Position numbers and translations under genes: made by a program. Below are positions 38,001-44,870 of a stretch of 59,431 nucleotides of DNA, piece by piece. This DNA is from JBGUVL01 sp964370395. GTDB taxonomy: Bacteria > Bacillota_I > Bacilli_A > Erysipelotrichales > Erysipelotrichaceae. A model generated the notes under the pieces. The model worked only from the letters and a program-made list of their open reading frames with translations. It did no database searches and was not told the DNA's origin. The number at the start of each line of letters is the position of its first letter. Within the stretch, counting starts at the first letter, position 1. The stretch covers positions 1-59,431 of the forward strand of contig CAYJIZ010000017.1 in assembly GCA_964370395.1 (NCBI GenBank). Reading direction: 5' to 3'.

Positions 38001-39244
38001 TCAAATTGATAGTTATTTCCTTCGTATTTAGATTCTGCATCAAAACTATAACCATCTGTAGTGAATTTACCAGTTTTTGTAACAGTACTATTAATCTCTA
38101 CTATGTCTTTTAAATTATGTCTTGTTGATCCAGAAAATACCGTTCCATCTGGTTTTTGTACACTATAACTTAAAGTACTTTTCGTATTTGTATTAACTGT
38201 AAGTTTCGCATCAATATGAACTCTAATTTCGTTTGTCATAGTTTGGTAGTCATAACCTACTGAACCTGCAGCAAACAAATATGTGTACCAACGAATATCG
38301 TATGACCATGAAGGATCGTATTTATCTCTTCCCTCTTTACCATCGTAGAAACTTTCTAAACCTTTTCTGATTGCTGCATCTGTTGGAACAGTTACAACGT
38401 CTTTGCTAATATCGTAATCACTTCCATCATACATACGTATACCTTCTTTGAATTCGTCACGGATAATTGCCGTTCCATCTCCAGCATACATATAGTCTCT
38501 TGAATTAGTACTCGTATTATCTTTACCTGGTAACACGAAATAGAAATGCGCTATACCAACAAAAATTGCATAGTAATCTTCATTAGCCGTTACTTTAGGT
38601 AAATCTGTTCCCGCAGGAATGTAATTTTTTGAGTTAGGTTCTGTTGCCCAACCTACAAATTTTCCATTGTTGCTATGCGGAGTATTTCTAAAGCTTGGTG
38701 TCGATCCTTCAGAATACGTTTTTGTAGACGCCACCTTACCATTCACATAAAAGTTTACCTTATAACTAGCATTGGAAGCTTTTGTGTTCGCTTTCACTGC
38801 TGCAGGCTGTGAAACTACTTTAGAAACATTAATCACTAATGATTTTGTTTCATCCCCTGTTGAAGCAAATGTAATTGCTCCATTGTTGGTACTGAATGCT
38901 TCCCCATCTAAGGTAGCACTTGTTACTTCGTACCCTTCTAACGCTTCAATCACTGTTTTACCAGGATTGTATTCGTTGAATGGAATTGCTACTGGAGCGA
39001 TCCCTGAACCATCTACGTTCACAACAATACTTAATGTATGTGAAGGTAATGCTTCTTCAACGTTTAAGTCTTCGTTTAATTTGCTTTCTTTATCGCTACT
39101 TCCGTTTTCTGTTTTCACATTTACGTATTCATTAGCATAAATTGAATTTGAAATCGCATGAATCGTAAACAAACTAGCAGGTAACGCCTGAGCTACTAGC
39201 ATGATTGATAAAGCAACCGCAAATATTCGCTTAAACATTTTCAT
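32066..39244 (-). CDS. Giant repetitive surface protein with three-helix C-terminal membrane anchor
   Basis: The 2392-residue secreted protein begins with a signal peptide (MKMFKRIFAVALSIMLVAQA). From about 150 to 1020 come InlB/Listeria-Bacteroides-type modules (Flg_new) ending in phrases such as YAFDGW or YEFTGWKV. From about 1035 to 2220 come six full repeats of 183-184 residues plus one degenerate copy, each starting DKFQ. A proline-rich spacer (PAPAPAPTPTPTPP) follows, then three hydrophobic helices (about 2280-2390). There is no LPXTG, so it is probably held by membrane helices. The likely role is adhesion or a long stalk; the ligand is unknown. It starts behind AGAGGAG. Confidence 0.85.
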   Translation of the reverse strand: MKMFKRIFAVALSIMLVAQALPASLFTIHAISNSIYANEYVNVKTENGSSDKESKLNEDLNVEEALPSHTLSIVVNVDGSGIAPVAIPFNEYNPGKTVIEALEGYEVTSATLDGEAFSTNNGAITFASTGDETKSLVINVSKVVSQPAAVKANTKASNASYKVNFYVNGKVASTKTYSEGSTPSFRNTPHSNNGKFVGWATEPNSKNYIPAGTDLPKVTANEDYYAIFVGIAHFYFVLPGKDNTSTNSRDYMYAGDGTAIIRDEFKEGIRMYDGSDYDISKDVVTVPTDAAIRKGLESFYDGKEGRDKYDPSWSYDIRWYTYLFAAGSVGYDYQTMTNEIRVHIDAKLTVNTNTKSTLSYSVQKPDGTVFSGSTRHNLKDIVEINSTVTKTGKFTTDGYSFDAESKYEGNNYQFDGWYTDESFTTKAPNSVVASESHFYYGRYINKTFTLTFDATSGSFSNGEKTLTAKHDAGDLANLVTPTKPGYAFDGWKRDDKEHDVPAGNRNIVMPEYDLTLTAKWKFDSKQWFDITYADAQGNEFVKRDIALENETIDVLDFDSKELGFKAPTGKYFTGWKVTAGDAKHANGKLTFKDKDVVLTAQYGDLYNIHFYENPKKDPIPELVNNNSYKSGDFYTLPDYDGGHDASDNHNFVGWTTKPELFRNNEGVVNDEKDLEALRDPANGFVENKATVEFKDKDIDLYAIWATKKAIGVEVSYTVKYFVDGVERTSDEQKEIDYVLSNEVKQLAFKGIVETKYESEGYIFDSMTPNYAIGNMVANGTVIKVQYTKDPLKWFSVTYEAGDHGTGPAYTDGSTHKAGSSVKAANFADTGFVTEYGYKFKNWEIIEGDATFVPGITLNILIREGNVKVKAVYERDLALWNNVTYKAGAHGTGADKVQEDQARKNDVVNVLSFANAGFKANDGYEFTGWKVVSGNVTIANNQFTMGDSNVVLEAQYAAKDYNYSIHYFYDEVEDDSLKEVGSAKFLTTIDKYTDNAKEKFAFERVEGLPITISSDASKNVMNVYYATDDNEDKIPDKFQRKVTFKVVNGAWNDGKTDDVTAFVTLRDANGDPSLNGKATLDKVPTVGDKPLDGYKAGNWNTVLADVVITKDTKAFTFTYTYVIDENKKDTLKYTVNHIGVDKEGKETVLYSKTDSEEFLVANHVTKIAVKDTVLKANATYSKYVFDRMEPKTAAGDKVANETVINLYFDADNNEDDTPDKFQRDVTFKVKNGAWNDGKTADVTKTVDLRDANGDLSVNGTATLDTVLPAVGDKPLDGYKAGDWNTDVTQVEITKDTTALTFTYTYVIDENKKDTLKYTVKHIGVDKDGKETELYSKTDSEEFLVAHHVTKIAVKDSVLQENITYPKYVFDRMEPVVTAGDKVTNGKVIKMYFDADNNEDDTPDKFQRDVTFKVKNGAWNDGKTADVTKTVDLRDANGDLSVNGTATLDTVLPAVGDKPLDGYKAGDWNTDVTQVEITKDTTALTFTYTYVIDENKKDTLKYTVKHIGVDKDGKETELYSKTDSEEFLVAHHVTKIAVKDSVLKENITYPKYLFDRMEPVVTAGAKVADGTVIKMYFDADNDEDKKPDKFQRYVSFKVVNGAWDNDETDVVKAKVLLTDENGDLSVNGKATLDKVLPAVGNKPLDGYKAGNWDTDVTKVVITKDTTALDYTYTYVIDENKKDTLEYIVNHIGVDKEGNETTLYSEKGTEQFLVAHHVKELAVKDSVLKENATYPKYLFDRMEPEVTAGDKVADKTVINLYFDEDNNEDKIPDKFQKHVTFKVVNGAWNDESTDDVAAVVNLRDANGDLSVNGKATLDTVLPAVGDKPLDGYKAGSWDTDVTKVEITKDTTALDYTYTYVIDENKKDTLEYIVNHIGVDKEGNETTLYSEKGTEQFLVAHHVKELAVKDSVLKENATYPKYLFDRMEPEVTAGDKVADKTVINLYFDEDNNEDEIPDKFQRDVTFKVVDGAWDDESTDDVSEIVNLRDANGKLSVNGSATLDTVLPAVGNKPLDGYKAGNWDTDVTKVVITKDTTELEYTYTYVIDEEKQDTLTYTVNHIGVDREGNETELYSTTDSEQFLVAHHVTKLAVKDSVLKADATYGNYVFDRMDPAVAANDEVADGTEINLYFDIDVNEDEIADKYQAIVTYAAVNGTVAFNEVYVTLFDADGKYAIDGTGYLSADQIPAATANAGYNQASLVWLSGVPSNTTAITRDVRYTVAFAATVVPTPITPPTLPLLPVPTPAPAPAPTPTPTPPVENVEPEETPKAEGNEKVEDKETPKADLGSWALINLIATTGTVLLGVFLLLAKRRKEEENEELETPEEKKRNLWMRVFTTFVAIASVIAFVLTEDMTLKLALIDKWTVVMVVLFLVQAVAFIFARRWKEVNNKEKTSR
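33395..34258 (-). repeat. Recent duplication within repeats 4-6 (312 identical bases, offset 552)
   Basis: By eye 33395-33706 and 33947-34258 match at every position, while flanking sequence differs. The pair lies one repeat unit apart. Confidence 0.8.
34623..35631 (-). repeat. Recent duplication within repeats 1-4 (457 identical bases, offset 552)
   Basis: By eye 34623-35079 and 35175-35631 are identical, with mismatches immediately outside (for example TTTAAT versus TGTAAT on the left). This points to unequal exchange or gene conversion between neighbouring units. Confidence 0.8.
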
Positions 39245-39305
39245 AAAAAATTCTCCTCTCTTTCGTAAATCTCTCTAAAATTTATAATGCAAGATTTTTT
39301 ATTTC

Positions 39306-39337
39306 GTTATTTGCCTACACACCTTTTGGCAAATAAC
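39306..39337 (-). promoter_or_regulatory. 10-bp hairpin in the giant gene leader
   Basis: The arms GTTATTTGCC and GGCAAATAAC enclose a 12-base loop containing AAAAGGTGTG on the minus strand. No T run follows, so it is not an obvious terminator. Possible mRNA stabiliser, protein-binding site or terminator of the small upstream ORF. Confidence 0.6.
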
Positions 39338-39384
39338 TTAAATCGTAATTTGTGTTTCCACTCATTACCATATCTGCCGCACAC

Positions 39385-39612
39385 CTACAGCAAATATTTC
39401 CAAATCGCAACTTCTCGCTGCAACTTGATACTCATATTATCTCTAAAAGGGGTTATAATTTGGTTAGATTTACCAATTTCTACGATACTCTTTGGTAATA
39501 TTTTACTTTTTTTGACGAAAACCCTATCTTTTACTATGAAATTCGTCAATTCAGAAAATGTTGCAAGGTAACAAATTTTATTAAAACCCTTATTTAAAGG
39601 CTCTAAGCACAT
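39385..39612 (-). CDS. Small hypothetical protein in the surface-protein leader
   Basis: A 75-codon reading frame with a credible ribosome site AAAGGGAG seven bases before its ATG. The product is basic (MCLEPLNKG start, REVAIWKYLL end) with no signal peptide or membrane segment, and I do not recognise it. It could be a real small protein, a translated leader ORF controlling the giant gene, or chance. Evidence is limited to length and ribosome site. Confidence 0.35.
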   Translation of the reverse strand: MCLEPLNKGFNKICYLATFSELTNFIVKDRVFVKKSKILPKSIVEIGKSNQIITPFRDNMSIKLQREVAIWKYLL

Positions 39613-39705
39613 AGTCTATCTCCCTTTAACAATGTGTTTTTGCTACGTAAGTTCCCAAAAATACAGTGTTTTGGGTAAAAATTATATAACCGCTTTTTGC
39701 ACAAC

Positions 39706-39758
39706 GTAAAAAAAACTCAATTATCAAACCGTTTGTAAAAGGGTTCTCAAATTGAGTT
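39706..39758 (-). terminator. Terminator of the nnr-pfkB-like-regulator operon
   Basis: AACTCAATT (39714-39722) pairs with AATTGAGTT (39750-39758); the minus strand then runs into T8. It lies 24 bases after the regulator stop and separates it from the giant gene leader. Confidence 0.82.
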
Positions 39759-39781
39759 ATTTATGTGTAATAATACGTTAT

Positions 39782-40993
39782 TTATTCGTCTGATTTCGCC
39801 AAATCATCATACAATACCGCTTCCGCAACATTGTAGTTTAATCTGAAATTCATACTTCTAAACTTATTGTAAAATTTCTTACTAATTCTTTGAATAATCA
39901 AGTATGCGTTGTCTAAATTTTGACAATTTGCCAAAACGACAAACTGACCTTCGTTCACTTTCGCAAACAAGTCATTATTACGTAAAGAAGAAGAAACAAT
40001 TCGTTTTACTTTATTAATAATTTGTACTACTTCTTTGTCATCGTCATCTTTACTCATTACTTCAAAAGACATAATGTAGTATTGTTTGTTTTCACGCTTT
40101 GCTGTTTTTACTGATAATTCATACATGTACTTAAACATTTCAAAGGTACAATAGAATCCACCAGATAATTCTGTTCTAGTTGATAAGTCACGAATTAAGT
40201 GATCCAACTCCAAACGGTTAATTTCGTCATGGTCTTTTACAATCACATTGTATAGCTCTTTGAACTTATCTGATAAACCTGTTCCTAATTCACGTAAGAA
40301 CGCTTCGTTTAAATCATCATAGTACTTTAATGCTTTATGGTAGTCACTTGTTTCTAATAACCCCTTCATGTAATAGTAATGCAATCCTTCATAAAATGGT
40401 TCTAATAAAATCGCCGAATAGTTCAATGCCATCATTTCATCATATTTTTGTTCTGCTAATAAGCGTTTACAAATTTTGATAACACATTTCACATACGATT
40501 GTCTAAAATATTCACTAATTTGTGTTGTCCACATTAATTGCGAATTGGAAATATAAAATTTCCCTTGGTATAAATCTACAATGCGATATGCTTTTTGCAA
40601 TGTCTTATTATCCAAATTCTCTACAAATTTCATTTCTTCCCAAATTTGCGTGAATTCTTCGAAATCGATTTCCCATTCAAACTCAGGATTCAATTGGTAT
40701 CCCTCTTTGGTTGTGACAATCAATTCTTTTCCTTCAAAAAATGATATCTTTTGAATCTCTTTACGCAAACGGAAAATAGTGAACTTCATAACACTGTTTG
40801 GATTTTCACTATCTGGCCATAAAATTTCGATCAATTTCTCTTTACGAATTGGGTTGGCACGATAATACAACAACAATTGGAATAGGTTCACCAACTGTTT
40901 CCCTAAATACTTTGGAATATGTGCCACTTCACCATCATGGGTAATGGTAAATTGATTGAACATCTTTACTTCATAAATCTTCTTCTCACTCAT
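39782..40993 (-). CDS. SARP-like regulator: winged helix, BTAD/TPR and degenerate GGDEF domain
   Basis: The 403-residue cytoplasmic protein has three parts. Residues 1-110 resemble an OmpR/SARP winged helix (FQLLLYYRANPIRKEKLIEILWPD). Residues 125-250 are the helical BTAD/TPR region (KALKYYDDLNEAFLRELG). Residues 275-395 follow the GGDEF fold (SSSLRNNDLFAKVNEGQFVVLANC), where NEGQF replaces GGDEF, so it cannot make cyclic-di-GMP but might bind a ligand. It starts 15 bases after the PfkB-like gene. A DNA-binding regulator, possibly of the neighbouring surface protein gene. Confidence 0.7.
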   Translation of the reverse strand: MSEKKIYEVKMFNQFTITHDGEVAHIPKYLGKQLVNLFQLLLYYRANPIRKEKLIEILWPDSENPNSVMKFTIFRLRKEIQKISFFEGKELIVTTKEGYQLNPEFEWEIDFEEFTQIWEEMKFVENLDNKTLQKAYRIVDLYQGKFYISNSQLMWTTQISEYFRQSYVKCVIKICKRLLAEQKYDEMMALNYSAILLEPFYEGLHYYYMKGLLETSDYHKALKYYDDLNEAFLRELGTGLSDKFKELYNVIVKDHDEINRLELDHLIRDLSTRTELSGGFYCTFEMFKYMYELSVKTAKRENKQYYIMSFEVMSKDDDDKEVVQIINKVKRIVSSSLRNNDLFAKVNEGQFVVLANCQNLDNAYLIIQRISKKFYNKFRSMNFRLNYNVAEAVLYDDLAKSDE

Positions 40994-41008
40994 AGAAGTC
41001 CTCCTATC

Positions 41009-41923
41009 TTATAACGAATACAGCATTACTTTTTGTTTAATTTGCGCGAGCAGTGTTTCATTTGGAATGTACAATCCTTCTGACAAGCTTGTTCCCACGC
41101 TCATCGACATGCACTCTTCACTAAGCTTCACTAAGTCGCCATCTTCACTGTAACACTTCAATATCCCACTTATAATCGCTTCTTTATAACATTTTTTATG
41201 ATGTTGCTTCACACTGCAAGTAACACGGTACACTTTTCCCTCAACAAACAACAAAAGGTCATTGCATTGCATAGTGTAAACAACAAGCTTCGCATACCCA
41301 ACAATTTCTTTTTGAATAAAAGTGATCATCTCACTTAATGCGATTCTTTCTTTTTGTAATCGAAACAAACATTGCTGTTCATCAATTACTAATACATCGG
41401 TTGGATTGAGTTGAAACATTGACCAATAATTTGGATGTACATCACAAATCTTAACCTTGCTACGCCTAGCCAACGCTTCATAAAAGCAAGTCATTGTCGA
41501 CGTTTGAAGATGGGGTTCATTGTACTCCAACACAACGATATCATCTGCTTTCACATCATTTTCAATAATCGCTTGAAATAATCGCACATGGGTATCATTT
41601 AATGTATCTGACTCCGTTATTTTATCACAACTTTCGTCTTCATCAATATAAATTGTATTTATTTTAACTTTTGCATCGTTTTCCACGATGGTAGCAGTGA
41701 TTTCATGTTCTTTTAAAGTTGTCTCTATAAACGCACAAACACTTTGCGGTCCCATCACATATGCATGCGACTCAATGTTGTAACAACGCAAGAACATCGC
41801 TACTTTTACGCCGATGCCATCCACTTGTTGGGATGTCGATTGCATTTTAAATTGGACTTCATCAAGACGTTGTCCCTGCACCCTTTTTTCGATGCCTGCA
41901 TTTAGTGTAAATGTTTTAATCAT
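41009..41923 (-). CDS. Degenerate PfkB-family (1-phosphofructokinase-like) protein, probably inactive
   Basis: The 304-residue protein aligns in outline with FruK/LacC kinases: MIKTFTLNAGIEKRV matches the TLNPAIDKT start, QVDGIGVKVAMFLRCYNIES matches GGKGINVARVLKALG, and DDIVVLEY and LVVYTM fall where core strands are expected. The substrate motif GGKG is lost, and the C-terminal GAGD anion-hole motif with the catalytic Asp is replaced by KQHHKKCYKE before AIISGIL. It is therefore most likely a pseudokinase that binds rather than phosphorylates. It overlaps the nnr gene by 8 bases and precedes the SARP-like regulator. Confidence 0.65.
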   Translation of the reverse strand: MIKTFTLNAGIEKRVQGQRLDEVQFKMQSTSQQVDGIGVKVAMFLRCYNIESHAYVMGPQSVCAFIETTLKEHEITATIVENDAKVKINTIYIDEDESCDKITESDTLNDTHVRLFQAIIENDVKADDIVVLEYNEPHLQTSTMTCFYEALARRSKVKICDVHPNYWSMFQLNPTDVLVIDEQQCLFRLQKERIALSEMITFIQKEIVGYAKLVVYTMQCNDLLLFVEGKVYRVTCSVKQHHKKCYKEAIISGILKCYSEDGDLVKLSEECMSMSVGTSLSEGLYIPNETLLAQIKQKVMLYSL

Positions 41924-43427
41924 ACGCTTCCACCCTTACCTCTTGCATACATTTTTCCATAGCATAAATTATATCACTTGGTACAATATTATACACGCTT
42001 TTATTACACAAAAGTAGATCGGCACTATAGGCATGAATGAACACTCCTAAAGCGCTTGCCTGTAAGGCATTTTGATTTTGGGCATACAAACCACAAATAA
42101 TACCAGCTAAAACATCCCCACTGCCACCAACAGCCAATCCATTGTTTCCATATGTATTATAGAATCGCTGTTCTTGGTAAGCAATTATTGTTGTTTCACT
42201 TTTTAACACCAAAGTATAATGCGGAAACATTTTAGTAAATTCATCTACATAGTATAAACTATTTTTCTGCATCTGTTCCACACTTGTATCCATAAAATCT
42301 GCGAACTCTTTTAAGTGTGGAGTAAGGATGACATTTTCACGCATTCGATAACGCTCTTTGATTTGTTTGAAAGCATGGATTCCATCTGCATCAATCAACA
42401 AGTGAATTTCACTTTGCAATAACACTTCCAATAGAGAAACAATCGCTGGTGAACGACCGATACCACAACCGATCAAAGCAGTTGTATATTTGGATACGTT
42501 TTCTGCTAATTGCTTGCTTGCACTTTCGTGAATGAATCCATCCTCTTGTGGCAACAACAAATACATACTTTCTAACACATTTGTGGCAACCACATTTTGA
42601 ATGCACTTAGGAATGGCACATGTCATTAATCCACAACCTGCCTTTAAGGCACTCAATGCCGCCATGGATATCGCACCACTCATCGCTTCGCTGCCACCTA
42701 CACACAATACTTTTCCATAACTTCCTTTATTTGAATGTCTACTTCGTTTTGGCAACCATTTCGCAATCTTATCTTTTTCAATCAAGTAATGTTGAGAAGG
42801 GCAATTTTGAACCAAGGAAAAAGGAATAAAAATATTCAAGACAACGACTTCTCCTGCATACATTCTTCCTGGGTACACATACAGTCCTACTTTTCCTGTT
42901 TGCATCGTATAGGTTAGTTTAGCCACCACACCAATACCCATTACTTGTCCATTATCACTATGAATCCCACTTGGAATATCCATACTGATAACATACGCAT
43001 CACTTTGGTTGATCGCTTCGATAACAGTATGATACAGCCCTTCTACATCACGTGTTAAACCTGTACCAAACATACAATCCACAATCACATCACATTCGAT
43101 AAGTTCTTCAACAAAGTGAATCCCTAGCGCCTCTACGATACGATAATTCATTTTCGCATCCTCGCTCAACTTTGTTTTATCCCCTACAAAATAAATGCTT
43201 ACAGCATATCCAGCTAAGTGCAAAAGACGCGCTACCACAAAGCCATCTCCACCATTGTTTCCATGTGAACAAACAAAGCAAAAATGGTTATCTTTTTTAA
43301 AGCGTTTTATCATATCTTCATAGACAGCCATCCCTGCATGTTCCATCAATAGACTGCTTGGAATATGATAAAGTGTTGTGGCTTGCTGATCGATCTGTTT
43401 CATCTGTGCTGCATTAACTAATTTCAT
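41916..43427 (-). CDS. nnr: Bifunctional NAD(P)H-hydrate epimerase / ADP-dependent dehydratase
   Basis: The 503-residue fusion repairs damaged (hydrated) NADH and NADPH. The N-terminal YjeF_N epimerase domain (1-205) shows MKQIDQQATTLYHIPSSLLMEHAG and CSHGNNGGDGFVVARLL. The C-terminal YjeF_C dehydratase domain (about 225-495) shows KVLCVGGSEAMSGAISMAA, NVILTPHLKEFADF and YGNNGLAVGGSGDVLAGIICGL, including the catalytic Asp of GSGDVLAG. Both halves look complete. First gene of the operon with the pseudokinase and the regulator. Confidence 0.95.
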   Translation of the reverse strand: MKLVNAAQMKQIDQQATTLYHIPSSLLMEHAGMAVYEDMIKRFKKDNHFCFVCSHGNNGGDGFVVARLLHLAGYAVSIYFVGDKTKLSEDAKMNYRIVEALGIHFVEELIECDVIVDCMFGTGLTRDVEGLYHTVIEAINQSDAYVISMDIPSGIHSDNGQVMGIGVVAKLTYTMQTGKVGLYVYPGRMYAGEVVVLNIFIPFSLVQNCPSQHYLIEKDKIAKWLPKRSRHSNKGSYGKVLCVGGSEAMSGAISMAALSALKAGCGLMTCAIPKCIQNVVATNVLESMYLLLPQEDGFIHESASKQLAENVSKYTTALIGCGIGRSPAIVSLLEVLLQSEIHLLIDADGIHAFKQIKERYRMRENVILTPHLKEFADFMDTSVEQMQKNSLYYVDEFTKMFPHYTLVLKSETTIIAYQEQRFYNTYGNNGLAVGGSGDVLAGIICGLYAQNQNALQASALGVFIHAYSADLLLCNKSVYNIVPSDIIYAMEKCMQEVRVEAYD

Positions 43428-43463
43428 AACTTACCTCTGTTAGTTATATTATAACCGAAAAAC

Positions 43464-43497
43464 AAAAAAAAGGATAACCTTATCCTTTTTTTATAAT
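43464..43497. terminator. Terminator of the DUF2798-like gene, usable in both directions
   Basis: AAAAAGGATAA (43467-43477) and TTATCCTTTTT (43480-43490) form a perfect stem. The stop codon of the minus-strand gene (43493-43491) abuts it. Confidence 0.85.
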
Positions 43498-43973
43498 AAT
43501 AAATCTTTGCGATCTTTATGGCATGTGATGCGATAGGTGATGGCTCTTGCCAAAGGCGAGACTACAAGTAGGAATAAAGGGATTCCTACAATCCCGTTTT
43601 TTACGAAGTCAACAAGGAAATCTCGTATAAAAAATGGGGATATTTCATCGCTGTGATACAGCATTCCAAACAAGGAAATCACACACATCATACCAAGCGC
43701 AATAATGAACTCATTCACATGGATGATGTTACGTTCTAGCACTTTTTTCTTACATAGGCATTTTGCTACTCTTTTCGCAATCCGCGATACAATAAACCAC
43801 TCACAAATCACACCCGTAATAAAGGCAGGAATAAATTCAACGCAAGCCAACCAAAAAGCTTCGTCCAAAAACGCACTCGTATGGAAGAAGTAATTATAAT
43901 AAGCCATAATGAATTCCATCGCAAAACAAATTATCAAGGTATAAATCAACTTTTCTTTTGTGGTATAATTCAT
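43491..43973 (-). CDS. Small membrane protein, DUF2798-like
   Basis: The 160-residue protein has four predicted membrane helices (about 8-27, 40-62, 85-107, 118-142), arranged as two similar halves ending in VSRIAKRVAKCL and VSPLARAITYRIT, as in DUF2798 proteins. Function unknown. Monocistronic, between the nnr operon and a plus-strand orphan gene. Confidence 0.65.
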   Translation of the reverse strand: MNYTTKEKLIYTLIICFAMEFIMAYYNYFFHTSAFLDEAFWLACVEFIPAFITGVICEWFIVSRIAKRVAKCLCKKKVLERNIIHVNEFIIALGMMCVISLFGMLYHSDEISPFFIRDFLVDFVKNGIVGIPLFLLVVSPLARAITYRITCHKDRKDLLL

Positions 43974-44077
43974 AGTATTCTCCGCTCAATTCCACTTTAA
44001 TTATAAAAAAATGTACGCCTACTTACAAGGTTTTTTTAGCTTGTGTTAAAAAATTGTTTTAAGTGTGTTAAATCGTC

Positions 44078-44096
44078 GGTTTGCTATAGGCAAACG
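44078..44096. repeat. Short inverted repeat upstream of the 103-residue ORF
   Basis: GTTTGC-TATAG-GCAAAC followed by GTATTTTTTT, 45 bases upstream of the ATG at 44141. It resembles a small terminator or an operator; no plus-strand gene lies upstream to terminate. Confidence 0.4.
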
Positions 44097-44140
44097 TATT
44101 TTTTTAAGCTACATTAATAGCATACGTAGGAGGAAAAATT

Positions 44141-44452
44141 ATGCAATGCTTACAAACCTATTTAGTTATGTACGAAACCATAAATGGAAACAAGATGAAC
44201 ACCAACAACGAAGAGATCGATTCTTTTTTAGTCTTGGCTGATCCATTTCAAATGGACGATCGCAATCCAATTATTACCCGCTTTATCGAAGCGTACCAAA
44301 AACAGTTTCAAGATACGTATGTTAACAGCCAACAAGCGTATGCGTTTGTACTTCAATTTCTACAATCTTTTAACTGCGAACCACTAACCAATTGTTTTAT
44401 GAAAAGCTCATCCACGCATTGGTTAGACCGCCACGAAATGATCGTTCATTAA
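44141..44452 (+). CDS. Hypothetical protein, 103 residues
   Basis: The reading frame has a strong ribosome site (TAGGAGG, 9 bases before ATG) and is acidic and soluble, with no signal peptide or membrane helix. I recognise no family. It contains short motifs FLVLADPFQMDDRNPIITRF and QAYAFVLQFLQSF that look like ordinary helices. It lies alone, just before the T-box leader of the tryptophan operon, with no terminator between. The strong ribosome site argues that it is real. Confidence 0.6.
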   Translation: MQCLQTYLVMYETINGNKMNTNNEEIDSFLVLADPFQMDDRNPIITRFIEAYQKQFQDTYVNSQQAYAFVLQFLQSFNCEPLTNCFMKSSSTHWLDRHEMIVH

Positions 44453-44493
44453 TTTTGTTTCATAAATTTTCATGAAAAAGATGTAAACTAGGG

Positions 44494-44522
44494 TTGACTT
44501 CTATTTTTTTTAAGTGTAGACT
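44494..44522 (+). promoter_or_regulatory. Promoter of the trpXYZ T-box leader
   Basis: TTGACT (44494-44499), 17-bp spacer, TAGACT (44517-44522). The T-box RNA begins a few bases downstream. Confidence 0.75.
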
Positions 44523-44528
44523 AAAAGA

Positions 44529-44804
44529 AACCATTGATTGGGAGATAACACAAAAATAAGTGCTTATAGAGAGTTGGCCAAAGGTGGAAGGTCGATAGAG
44601 ATGCTGTTTTGTAAATGGACCCATGAGGGCGAGCAGAAAGCAATAGCGAGTATGTGAGACGTATGCCTACGTTACAAGGTGAGGAATGTGATAGCATTCT
44701 AAAGTGGACTTCAAAGTAATTGTAGTCAAACAAGGTGGCACCGCATGTGTAAGTAACACGTGTCCTTGGATTCTTTATTGAATCTTAGGACACGTGTTTT
44801 TTGT
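44529..44804 (+). promoter_or_regulatory. T-box riboswitch with UGG (tryptophan) specifier
   Basis: The leader contains the conserved T-box sequence AAGGTGGCACCGC (44732-44744), the stem I elements AGAGAG and GGTGGAAGG (near 44571 and 44583), and the specifier context AAA-TGG-ACCCATGAGG, placing the codon TGG at 44616-44618. A strong terminator, AACACGTGTCCT (44755-44766) / AGGACACGTGTT (44787-44798) followed by T6, competes with the antiterminator. Uncharged tRNA-Trp would stabilise antitermination and turn on the Trp transporter downstream, in agreement with the gene content. The specifier assignment is by pattern, not by folding. Confidence 0.9.
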
Positions 44805-44816
44805 ATTTAGGAGGTG

Positions 44817-44870
44817 ATGGCGTATCATTCACAAAAACACAACGCCCTTATCCACTGGAAGTTATCATAA
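44817..44870 (+). CDS. Candidate leader peptide MAYHSQKHNALIHWKLS
   Basis: Between the T-box terminator and trpX, an 18-codon frame including stop begins directly behind a perfect AGGAGGTGAT (44809-44818). The spacing of 2 bases from AGGAGG to ATG is unusually short. The peptide includes one Trp codon near its end. It could be a translated leader or a fossil; trpX has its own AAAGGAG. Confidence 0.25.
   Translation: MAYHSQKHNALIHWKLS

Larger units (their letters stand above)
39245..39712 (-). promoter_or_regulatory. Long leader region of the giant surface protein gene
   Basis: A possible promoter TTACGT, 17 bp, TATAAT (39686-39681) lies 430 bases before the start codon. At the expected transcription start is an inverted repeat CCCAAAA/TTTTGGG (39654-39660, 39669-39675). 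Close to the start codon is a perfect 10-bp hairpin GTTATTTGCC/GGCAAATAAC (arms 39306-39315 and 39328-39337). A 75-codon ORF lies between. No known riboswitch class is recognised. Confidence 0.45.

Noticed and set aside
39287..39571. Plus-strand frame of 94 codons in the surface gene leader
   Set aside because: No ribosome site, and it overlaps the better supported minus-strand ORF and the leader hairpin.
44613..44615. AAA or an overlapping ATG as the T-box specifier
   Set aside because: The conserved context places the codon before ACC; TGG fits this and agrees with the Trp transporter downstream.
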